From assembly GCF_010389155.1 (NCBI RefSeq), contig NC_057769.1:17360735-17424734 (forward strand): DNA of 64,000 nucleotides. Direction: 5' to 3'. The stretch comes from Erigeron canadensis (lineage: Eukaryota > Streptophyta > Magnoliopsida > Asterales > Asteraceae). Positions 48,701 through 58,389 of the stretch are shown here, piece after piece (the first letter of the stretch is position 1; every line of letters begins with the position of its first letter). The translations under genes and the position numbers were made by a program. The notes under the pieces were generated by a model. The model ran no database searches. It was not told the DNA's origin and saw only the letters and a program-made list of their open reading frames with translations.

Positions 48701-48913
48701 CTGTTCCACATAATTGACTTTCTCCAGCGTAATCTTCCCATTGACAACATCACCTTGGCCCGAGATGTTGCCGCCCTTGGGACCAGCGAATTTAACGTAC
48801 GAACCATTTACATCTTCATAGTTGGACAAAACGTTCTTGTCCCCTATCATGTGTCGAGAGCATCCACTGTCAACATACCAAAGGCTAATAGGCTTCCTTG
48901 GTTCTCCCTGCAC
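45707..48913 (-). pseudogene. Copia E pol (PR-IN-RT-RH), multiply broken
   Basis: Protease active site DSG is in LWYVDSGCSRHM. The pre-integrase HRRMGHINFRKM and integrase core (RMDSFGPVNVR, VVTDDYSRFSW) follow, but the segment holding the catalytic Glu is deleted: 195 bp are missing between ACAGAATG repeats relative to copia F. A TAG follows LLKYLP (47939). The IN-RT linker (47902-47273) ends in a 2-base deletion near 47288, and TGA interrupts near 47110. RT (47046-45937) has FAPVSRIEAIRL, DVKSAFLYG and VYVDDIIFGS. A frameshift near 46085 moves to RNase H (SSCEAEYMAAGSCCSQVLW), and TGA at 45845 truncates the tail that would end at 45707. Pol overlaps no gag codons and lies in a different frame from gag. 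Dead copy. Confidence 0.9.
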
Positions 48914-48930
48914 ATTAGACGATCAAATAG

Positions 48931-51834
48931 TTAGTTTCTGAAGGGAACCCAAACCTTTTGAGGTTTAGGTTTGCCGAATTCATCTCTAATGATTAATTCG
49001 GTCCAATATCCATCGCTCTTTAATGGAGCCTTGGAAGAAGATGGTGTCATAGACTGTTTCTTATGTGAAGTGAAACGAGTCTTAGGAGGAGAATTCCTTG
49101 GTGAGAAAGTACCAAATCTAGGTTGACTCCCTAATCGATCGTAGAATTTAGACGAACTATTAATTCTAACAGGAGGGGATCGATTTTGTTGAGTCATCTT
49201 CCTAGGTGAATTACTCCTTTGAGGTGTACGAGAACGACTCGGACTTACACTACTAAAAGTAGTATTCTGTGAAGGTCCCTGTCGTTTTGGAGTTTTAGAC
49301 CTATTGACACTTTTCCTTTGATTTGTAGCAATAGACTCTCCATATGAAACATTTCTAAGTAACTTAACATAATTCTGTGCATTTTTATTATCTGGATGCC
49401 TTTTTGCATACTCCTCATAATAATCCTTTTTATATGCACTCATAAACATTGGTGAAGTTACTTGTTCAACTAGTTTACCCTTCCCGTTAATATTAGGAAC
49501 ATCATTAACATCCTTTGACTTGACTTGACAGTCATTCTTAGGATTCTTGACCTTCCTATTTGGACATTCAATAGCTATATGGCTTTTCTCACGACAAGTA
49601 TAACATTTCTTTACTTGCTGTTTTCTAGATTGACCATTCTCTATTTTAGGGATTGGTATACCATACTCCTTCATTTCGTTTATGGTATCAAGCGTTTGAA
49701 TCGCTTCTTCCATATTCGTTATTGGTTTAAAAGGAGCATAATGTCTATCCTTATATGGAATTTGTTCAGCTAACCATTCTTCTTTATTTTCTACACACCA
49801 AACTTTATCAATTATTGCTTTAGGTTCAATCCTATTTATAGATACTTCTTTATCATAAAACACTGTATCACAGTTTTTCAAAGTATAGTATACTACTTCA
49901 TCTGGATTAAAAACTAATTTAGTTTGTTGGTGATCTTGTAGAAGTAGATCAGAATCTTTAGACTCATTACCTTCCTTTTCACGGATAACATTTTCATCAA
50001 TTGAACTAGGTGAAGTTTCTTTTAGTTTCAATATTTCTTGGTTTAATTCTGACACCATTTTACATACATCAATTATAGAAGATAAAGAACATGATACCTT
50101 CTGATCTGTAGCCTTGCAATCTGCCATGTATGCAACAAAGTCTTCTGTTGTCATACCTTCAGGTATCTCAAAGTTCTTCTTCTGTTCTTCGATGCTCTGC
50201 ATAGAAATGTCATCAACAGGATTTGATGACTCTTTCTTTTCTTCAGATGCTTTTATTGCAGTCATTTGTTCACTCTCAGATCTTACTGTCTCAGCAACAT
50301 TACACATATTCTTCTGTACTGTCTCAGATGCACTTTCTTCACTTGAGTATACAGCATAATCAATCGTTGCGGCTACCTCATCATATAATTCTACCATATA
50401 GGCATGATTCGAGGTATCATCGGATTGTATATCCCATTGATAAGTACCATCTGGATTTTGAACAACAACAGCCTTTGAATCCGAAAACGGTGATGAAACA
50501 GGCTGTTGTGGAGTAACAGGATATGTAATCATTGCTTGCGTCTTATGATTATTTGGTGTAACACCGCCTTGATTATAATTTTGAAGACCGGCAACAGTAT
50601 TATCAATCCTTTTAGGCCTTTGACACTCTCTTGCAAAATGACCAAATCCATCGCAATTATAACATTTCACCTTGGATTTGTCAAAACCTTTAGTGCCATT
50701 AACTATAGGTCTACCAGTTCTCTGAGTGAACCTTCTGACTTTAATGGTAAGCATAGCAAGCTGCCATTGTAGATCCATTTCTTCAAAATCATCAGGATCT
50801 ATTTGATTGTAATCCTCATCAATTACTGCAGGATCAGTAACCTTTCCCCCAATAAATGCTTCATGAGCATTACAAAAGGCTGAGTAAATACTCATTCTTC
50901 CCTCTGCAGAACTCATACTCATTGGCATAGAATGGAAAGATTGTGCATTGCTCTTAACATTTGAATTTGTATTATCATAAGCAACATATCCGACAATACC
51001 ATCAGCATCTACTATTGGTGTAGCTTCTGCACCACTTAGAAATGCATTGTTTGCTGAACTGGAACTTGCTAAATGAACAGACTTAGCATGATATAAGGAT
51101 GGATCTTGTGTAAAATCCAAGTGAGTATCCTTAATCCTTCTCTTCATATCTCTGTTCTTTAGCTTAGAGACTACCTTCTCAAAATCCCATGTACTGTATT
51201 CCTGATCATCTTAAAGTTGATGAACATAATCAGTCCACGTTTTAGGCAGTGAATCCATAAACTTATCAACTAGCTCAGTTTGAGGATAAACAACTTCAAA
51301 GTATGACAATTCAGTGGTTAGATGACTGAATCGAATAATAATCTCGTCAAGAGATTCCTCTTTCACTCCATTAAAGGCTTCATATTGACGCTTGAGAAGC
51401 TTGATACGATTTTTCTTCAAAGTTACATCACCCTCACAATATCTTTCGAGAGCAACCCATAAATCCTTTGAAGTTGTGTACTTTTTAAACAGATGTACAC
51501 TATCTTGAGGAAATGCCATAGTCAGAGTTGACAAAGCCTTCCCTTCAACAGCGTATCTTTTACGTTCTTCAATAGGCATATCAGCATAAGTATACCTACT
51601 GATTACTCCGTTCTTCTCATATGAAGGCCAATCAAAACCTTGAGTTATTACTAGCCACATTTCCATGTCAGTGAGACGAATGTAGTCTTCAAAGCGTCTC
51701 TTCCACATCCAATAATTCTCCGTACGGAAAAGCTTTGGAGGTGTATTACCCCGACCAACCTCATGATCGTGCATGATCATCTGGCTGATTAGTAAGGCAT
51801 TGGGTGAGTTTGCGGCAGCTGGTAAAGTTGTCAT
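48931..51834 (-). pseudogene. Copia E gag (one nonsense codon)
   Basis: Starts MTTLPAAANSPNALL (51834). The N-terminal UBN2/gag domain includes WMWKRRFEDYIRLTDMEMWL and LDEIIIRFSHLTTELSYF. A TAA at 51211-51213 replaces the Gln codon that copia F has, then the same frame continues. The first CCHC knuckle is CYNCDGFGHFARECQ; a second, unlike that of F, is CYTCREKSHIAIEC. The basic Ser/Arg-rich C-terminus (SRSRTPQRSNSPRK) ends VWVPFRN. About 968 codons overall, unusually long for copia but typical of SIRE. The central part is unrelated to that of copia F. Confidence 0.9.
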
Positions 51835-52266
51835 TCCGAATCTTTTGAATTCACGTGAAACGAAATACTACTTAGTTCGTGTGGCACGAAGGACATGTGG
51901 CACGAAGTACACGAAGCACGAAGTCACGTGGCACGAAGTACACGAAGCACGAAGTCACGTGGCACGAAGCTGTATGACTTCCACGAAGTACACGTCACAC
52001 GAAGTACGAAGAATACGTGGCACGAAGCTAACACGAATCACTAGTCACGACCTAAGTCACGAAGAGTGGTTCGCGCTGACGTGGCACGAAGTTAACACGG
52101 AGTTAACAGATGACGTGAACACAAACACGAAGTATACCTCGTGCTGACGTAAGCACGAAGTAACACACGAAGGAGAGCACGAAGAGTCGAATTAACACGA
52201 ATTTCGAACGAAATTGCAATCAATAGCTAATCAAACGATCTTAAACCTTCTGGTAATCAACCTTAG
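51835..52266 (-). repeat. Copia E leader with CACGAAG repeats
   Basis: Between PBS and gag, 51880-52190 holds over a dozen CACGAAG or CACGAA words, several in GTGGCACGAAG / GTACACGAAGCACGAAGTCAC units, with CACGTG (G-box) cores. Copia F has the counterpart at 54830-55070. Confidence 0.8.
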
Positions 52267-52279
52267 GGCTCTGATACCA
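52267..52279 (-). other. Primer-binding site of copia E
   Basis: The minus strand reads TGGTATCAGAGCC, two bases inside the 5' LTR. Confidence 0.9.
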
Positions 52280-52281
52280 CT

Positions 52282-52964
52282 TTTAAGGTGCCCTAGTGTT
52301 GCGTGGATCGTAATAAGACGCGATTCGTTATGTCAAGAGTGCGGAATCCTCTTGAGATAACTAGATCGCTATTGCCTTTTGTTGATTAATGAGAAATTAA
52401 CCAACCCAAGGAGATGCACAAGGCTTGTGGTTCGTGTAAGAGGCTACACGAAGGAACAATTAACCTTAGATCGTAAATTCGTAAATAACTCTCAAGAATT
52501 CGAAAACGATTAACCTAATTCCGTAGATTAGGTCTTGTATTTATACTAGTTAAGTATTGGATCGTGTGGGCTTAGGCCTTAATTACGTATTAGGCCCGAA
52601 ACAATAAATAATCGATCTGCCTCGTGCTGACGTCAGCACGAGGTTCATCCTACATGCTGATGACGTTTGCACGAGGGACGATCCTTTGTTCTTTGTTGGA
52701 CTTTGTTTGACTCGTACATAACATCCAATCACTGTTTAAGTGGTCTACGACACTTATAAACCTTGATTCTATGTTCTTGTACCTGCAGAACAATATATAA
52801 CACACAAACACAATACAAAACATAAACAGATATAATATTGAAGTTCGAACGTAATCATTAAATATCAACACAAGTTCTTATTTCAATGATTACACACAAG
52901 TTCCTAAAAACATAAACGATAATCAAATCTATGTTGCGATTGTCACAACGAATCTGCATCTACA
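52282..52964 (-). repeat. 5' LTR of copia E (683 bp)
   Basis: About 21 differences by eye from the 3' LTR, many C/T. The inner end has TT where TG is expected. TATAAATA on the minus strand (52538-52545) is the likely TATA box. A perfect 24-base palindrome centred on TGACGTCA lies at 52620-52643. Confidence 0.95.
52620..52643. promoter_or_regulatory. Palindrome with TGACGTCA (bZIP-type site) in the LTR
   Basis: Perfect palindrome with half-site CCTCGTGCTGAC. On the minus strand it lies about 80 bp upstream of the TATA box. TGACGTCA is the classical bZIP/TGA-factor target. Related copies are at 38545-38568 and about 54328. Confidence 0.65.
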
Positions 52965-52969
52965 AAATT

Positions 52970-53634
52970 CACCATTTTAAGACCATAATGATGCAATGAA
53001 ATAATTGATTAATCCTTGATTTGCATCACATAATTAAACGTTTTAGGTTACCGAATCGATCAAAACACACGTTTTTGACATTAATTGATCTTCTAATAAC
53101 CTAGACCAGTTATGGATCTAATTATATGATTGAAAGGACATAAAATCAATGTTATTATACCTTGGATACCTGGAGATTACAAAGAGGATGCAAAAACTTG
53201 ATCAAAACACTCTCGAATCAAACGAATAACGATGAAATCGAACAATAGGATGCTATGGAACAAAGGAAATAGCTAGGGCTTCAAAGGAAATGTATATTCT
53301 CTGATTTATGAGTCTAATGACAGATTATAGACCCTTAACCCGGTTTTTAGTTTCCAGCTTTATCAAAACTAGTCCCTAGACTTCCTTATGGCTCATATTT
53401 AGCTTAAAACACCTATGGGGAGTACTTACAACACATTAAACACTTTAAGCACCTCCAAAGGCATTAAAATATACCTTTAGACACATTAACACATGAATCA
53501 TTAAGGCTTTAAAACCTTACACACATAGCACATTAATCATACGTGAGCATCACATCGTCTGGAGACTTAACGAACTCGTGGTGTTGACTTAACGACTCAA
53601 GTCAACTGTTAATCAAAAAGTTCGGGATGTTACA
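52970..53634 (-). repeat. Gypsy C solo LTR, segment 3 (5' end)
   Basis: Ends TTCGGGATGTTACA on the plus strand, so on the minus strand the LTR begins TGTAACATCCCGAAC. With segments 1 and 2 it gives an LTR of about 2.5 kb. No gypsy internal sequence is present, hence a solo LTR. Confidence 0.75.
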
Positions 53635-53770
53635 CTTATGATTATAGCATATAATGAATGTGTAATCATCTAAAAAGTGTTGCTAAAAGCTACATATATA
53701 CTTTAAACAATTCATATACAATTCCAGAACTTTATAGTAACGATAAAGATAAATTGGAAAAAGTGAGTAC

Positions 53771-53848
53771 CTCTCTGTTTGGAAGTTCATGGAAGACATA
53801 ACATTAGCAGTATCATAACCACCTGACTTAGCGATAATTCCAAGATAT
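53771..53848 (-). other. Candidate exon of an unrecognised gene
   Basis: 78 bases between TTTATGTAG and GTACTCAC on the minus strand, open in one frame: YLGIIAKSGGYDTANVMSSM plus NFQTE. Its phase (1 base in, 2 out) does not match the exon at 28121 directly, so either an exon between them was lost or they belong to different genes. Family not recognised. Confidence 0.35.
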
Positions 53849-54042
53849 CTACATAAACCACAAATCATAGCAACATAATATTTTCATGGTTCAACTATCT
53901 CAAGATCGTTCAAAAGTAGGCATCATCATACAGAAACAAATGTAGCCCATGAATGTGAATTAATGTAAAATTGACTGACCGATATCTCAACAGAATTACT
54001 AAACAAACCCAATATGTATATATGAAAGATAGTTAGCCAAAC

Positions 54043-54723
54043 TGTAGATGCAGATTCGTTGTGACAATCGCAACATAGATTTGATTATCGATTATGTTTT
54101 AGGAACTATGTTTGTAATCATTTAAATAATGTGTTGATATTTAATGATTATAGTTGAACTTCAATATTATATCTGTTTGTGTTTTGTATTGTGTTTGTGT
54201 CTTATATATTGTTTTGAAGGTACAAGAACATAGAATTAAGGTTTATAAGTGTCGTAGAACACTTAAACGATGATTGGATGTTATGTACGAGCCAAATGAA
54301 GCTAAACAAAGAGCCAAAGGGTCGTCCCTCGTGCTGACGTCATCAGTATGAAGGAAGAACCTCGTGCTGATGTCAGCATGAGGCAAGTCGATTGGTTTAT
54401 TGTTTCGGGCCTAATCTGCGATTAAGGCCTAAGCCCACACGATCCAATACATAACTAGTATAAATACAAGACCTAATCTACGGAATTAGGTTAATCATTT
54501 TGAGATCTTAGTGAATGGTTTTGATTATACACGAATCAAGGTTAATTGTTCCTTTGTGTGACCTCCTACACGAACCACAAGCCTTGTGCATCTCCTTAGG
54601 TTGGTTAATTGTTCATTAATTAGCAAAAGGCAATAGTAATCTAGTTATCTCAAGAGGATTCCGCACTCTTGACATAACGAATCACATCTTATTACGATCC
54701 ACACAACAATAGGGCACCTTACA
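54043..54723 (+). repeat. 5' LTR of copia F (681 bp)
   Basis: TGTAGATGCAG to GGCACCTTACA, inverse of the E LTRs. TATAAATA at 54459-54466; TGACGTCA at 54335-54342. Confidence 0.95.
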
Positions 54724-54725
54724 AG

Positions 54726-54738
54726 TGGTATCAGAGCC
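54726..54738 (+). other. Primer-binding site of copia F
   Basis: TGGTATCAGAGCC two bases after the LTR. Confidence 0.9.
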
Positions 54739-55117
54739 CTAAGGTTGATTACCAGAAGGTTTAAGATCGTTTGATTGGCTATTGATTGCAAATTCGTTTC
54801 GAAATTCGTGTTAAAAAGGATTTTCATGCTCTTCTTCGTGTTACTTCGTGCATACGTCAGCATGAGGTGAACTTCGTGTTCGTGTTCACGTCATCTGTTG
54901 ACTTCGTGTTAACCTCGTGCCACGTCAGCGCAAACCACTCTTCGTGACTTAGGTCTTGACTAGTGTTCCTTGTACTACGTGCCATGTATACTTCGTGCTT
55001 CGTGCCACGTATACTTCGTACTTCGTGCCACATATACTTCGTGCCTCGTGCCACGTGTACTTCGTATCACACAAACTTAGTGTTATTTTGTTTGATTTGT
55101 TTACTAAAAGATTCGAA
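54739..55117 (+). repeat. Copia F leader with TTCGTG repeats
   Basis: Complement of the E leader: repeated CTTCGTGCCACGTATACTTC-like units at 54890-55070, fewer than in E. Confidence 0.75.
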
Positions 55118-58100
55118 ATGACGACTATACCAGCTGCCGCTCCTAATGCCCTACTTATCAGCCAGATGATCATGCACGATCATGAGGTTGGTCGTGGAAA
55201 CACACCTCCAAAGTTGTTCCGTATGGAAAATTATTAGATGTGGAAGAGACGTTTTGAAGACTGCATTCGTCTCACTGACATGGAAATGTGGCTTGTGATA
55301 ACTCAAGGTTTTGATTGGCCTTCGTATGAGAAGAATGGAGTGATTGGTAGGTATACTTATGCTGATATGCCGATTGAAGAACGTAAAAAATATGCAATTG
55401 AGGGAATGGTCTTGTCCACTCTTACTATGGCCTTGCCTCAAGATAGTGTACATTTGTTCAAAAAGTACACTACTTCAAAGGACTTATGGGACTCTCTTAA
55501 AAGATATTGTGAGGGCGATGTAGCCTTGAAAAAGAATCGTATTGCAAACTCCTGAAGCGCCAGTATGAAGCCTTTAATGGACTGAAAGGAGAATCTCTTG
55601 ACGAGATTATTATTCGATTCAGTCATTTGACCACTGAGTTGTCATATTTTGAGGTTGTTTATCCTCAAACTGAGCTAGTTGATAAGTTTTTGGACTCATT
55701 GCCTAAGACATGGACTGATTATGTTCATCAACTTCAAGATGATCAGGAATACAGTACATGGGACTTTGAAAAGGTAATTTCCAAGCTGAAGAACAGAGAC
55801 ATGAAGAGAAGAATTAAAGATACTCACTCGGATTTCACACAAGATCCATCTTTATATCATGCTAAGTCTGTTCATTTAGCAAGTTCTAGCTCGGGAAACA
55901 ATGCATTTCTAAGTGGTGCAGAAGCTACACCAATAGTAGATGTTGAAGATATTGCTGGATATGTTGCTTATGACAATGCACATGCGAATGTTAAGAGCAA
56001 TGTACAGTCTTTCCACTCTATGCCAATGAGTATGAATTCTACAGAAGGTAGAATGAGTGTTTACTCAGCCTTTTGTAATGCTCATGAAGCATTTATCGGA
56101 GGAAAGATTACTGATCCTGCAGTAATTGATGAGGATTACAATCAGATAGATCCTGATGATTTGGAAGAAATGGATCTACAATGGCAGCTAGCTATGCTCA
56201 CTATTAAGGTCAGAAGATTCACTTAGAGAACTGGTAGACCTATAGGTAATGGCACTAAAGGCTTTGACAAATCCAAGGTGAAATGTTATTACTGCGATGG
56301 ATTTGGTCACTTTGTAAGAGAGTGTCAACGACCTAAGAGGATTGATAATACCGTTGCTGGTCGTCAAAATTACAATCAAGGCGGTATTACTCCGAGTAAT
56401 CATAAAATGCAAGCAATGATTACATATCCTGCTACTCCACAACAGCCAGTTTCATCACCATTTTCAGAGTCAAAGGCTGTTGTTGTTCAGAATCCAGATG
56501 GTACTTATCAATGGGATACACAATCCGATGATACCTCGAATCATGCCTACATGGTAGAATTATATGATGAGGTAGCTGCAACAATGGATTATGCTGTATA
56601 CTCAAGTGAAGAAAGTGCATCTGAGATAGTTCAGAAAAATGTATGTAATGTTGTTGAGACTGTAAGACCTGAGAGTGAACAAATGACAGCAGTGAAAGCA
56701 TCTGAAGAAAAGGAAGAGTTATCGAGTCCTGTTGATGACATTTCTATGAAGAGCATTGAAGAGCAAATGAAGAACTTCGTGATACCTGAAGGTATGACAA
56801 CTGAAGACTTTGTTGCATACATGGCAGATTGCAAGGCTGCAGATCAGAAGGTTTCTTGTTCTTTGTCTTCTATAATTGACGTTTGTAAAATGGTGTCAGA
56901 TTTAAAACTTGAGGTGTTTATTCTGAATAAATCTGTCATTAACTTAACTAGTCAAAACAACATGTTTAAAAAGGAAAATGATTCTTTGTTCGCCAAAAAT
57001 TCTGGTTTGGTGAAACAGGAAAGTCTTTATCAAGATAAGATTCGTGCATCTGATAAGGATATTCTTGCCTTGAAAGAAAAATTAAAAGAGTCAGTTTTAA
57101 TGGAAAAAGTTGGAAATGAACAATATGCTCAACTAACTGAGAATCTTTCAAAGAAAGAGAAAGAATTGGTTGATGCAAAGTTGGAGATAGTTAAGCTTAA
57201 TACAAGACTAGAACAAATTAGAGGATCTGAGTTAATAAGATCAATGCAATTGCAAACACCCATACCCCGGGATTCAAAAGATAAGGGTGGTTTGGGTTTG
57301 GATTATATAGAAGTTAGAGGTCCTTTTAATGAAAATTATACAGAATCTCTAACGCAACTTTCTGAAAAGATTGAAATTGATGTAGTTGTTCCACCAGTTT
57401 CAGAAAATCAAGATGTTGATCTTAAATCCTCTAAACGGTCGATTGATAAGATAAAAGAGCTAATCAAGAAACATAAGCTTGGAAGTTCTTTTGTTAAACC
57501 AGTAAATCCTAAAAATGGAGTGTATGATGCTAGTGCTCTAATAGGATTCAGTCAACTGAATTCAACTTGTCCTGTTGATAAGAACATTAAATGTTTTACA
57601 ATGAAGGGATGTGATACTGTTTTTACATCCAATGAAATTGATTTTGAAAAGATAGGTCATGACAAGATTGATAAAGTATGGAATAAGGATGAATCTACGC
57701 CCAGTGGAGTCCCCTCAACTCCATATAAGACTCATAAGAATTCTCAAAAGAAGGTACATTTCTCTGATAAAAATGAGTCAACTGGTTTATCAAAATAAGA
57801 GTCAGCCACAATTGAACTTAAGGAATGTTTATGGATGACTCCAGCTGAGTTTGATGTTAAAGCTAAGAAAACTAGAGCTAAAACATCTTGTTTCTATTGT
57901 TATGAAGTAGGACATGTTTATAGTTGTTGTCCAGATAGGAAACAAAGATGTCCAGAAAAAGGTATGTCCACTAGAGGATCTAGTGACTCAGACATTGTTG
58001 CTCATGACAATAGATCTAAGACTCCAAAACGACAGGGACCTTCACAGAATACTACTTCTAGTAGTGTAAGTCCAAGTCGTTCTCGTACACCTCAAAGGAG

Positions 58101-58383
58101 TTATTCACCTAGGAAGATGACTCAACAAAATCTATCTCCTCCTTCTAGAATTAATAGTTCATCTAAATTCTATGATCGATTAGGGAGTCAACCTAGATTT
58201 GGTACTCACTCACCAAGGAATTCTCCTCCTAAGACTCGTTTCACTTCACCTAAGAAACAGTCTGTGACACCATCCTCATCCAAGGCTCCTTTACAGAGCG
58301 ATGGATATTGGACCGAATTGATCATTAGAGATGAATTTGGAAAACCTAAACTTCAAAAGGTTTGGGTTCCATTCAGAAACTAA
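55118..58383 (+). pseudogene. Copia F gag, multiply broken
   Basis: Start ATG 55118 (MTTIPAAAPNALL). TAG at 55235 interrupts the UBN2 domain at ENY/MWKRRFED. A frameshift follows KKNRI near 55540. TAG at 56224 follows VRRFT. The first knuckle is CYYCDGFGHFVRECQ. Then comes a coiled-coil-rich central part absent from E (LTSQNNMFKKENDSLFAKNS, ENLSKKEKELVDAKLEIVKL). TAA at 57796 precedes a different second knuckle, CFYCYEVGHVYSCC. From RSKTPKRQGPSQNT to VWVPFRN it again matches E closely. The gag is mosaic relative to E and longer in the middle. Confidence 0.9.
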
Positions 58384-58389
58384 CCATCT

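Larger units (their letters stand above)
38207..52964 (-). mobile_element. Ty1/copia element E, SIRE-type (14.76 kb) with env-like region
   Basis: Flanked by a perfect target duplication AAATT (38202-38206 and 52965-52969) in the gypsy C LTR. Read right to left: 5' LTR 52964-52282, PBS, leader with CACGAAG repeats, gag 51834-48931, pol 48913-45707, a 2.8 kb spacer, env-like ORFs 42873-38952, PPT and 3' LTR 38891-38207. Large gag, copia pol and a third gene after pol are the hallmarks of the SIRE lineage. All three genes carry disabling mutations. Confidence 0.95.

Noticed and set aside
51880..52190. CRISPR-like array
   Set aside because: Repeats are degenerate, spacers are not unique, and the context is a plant retrotransposon leader.
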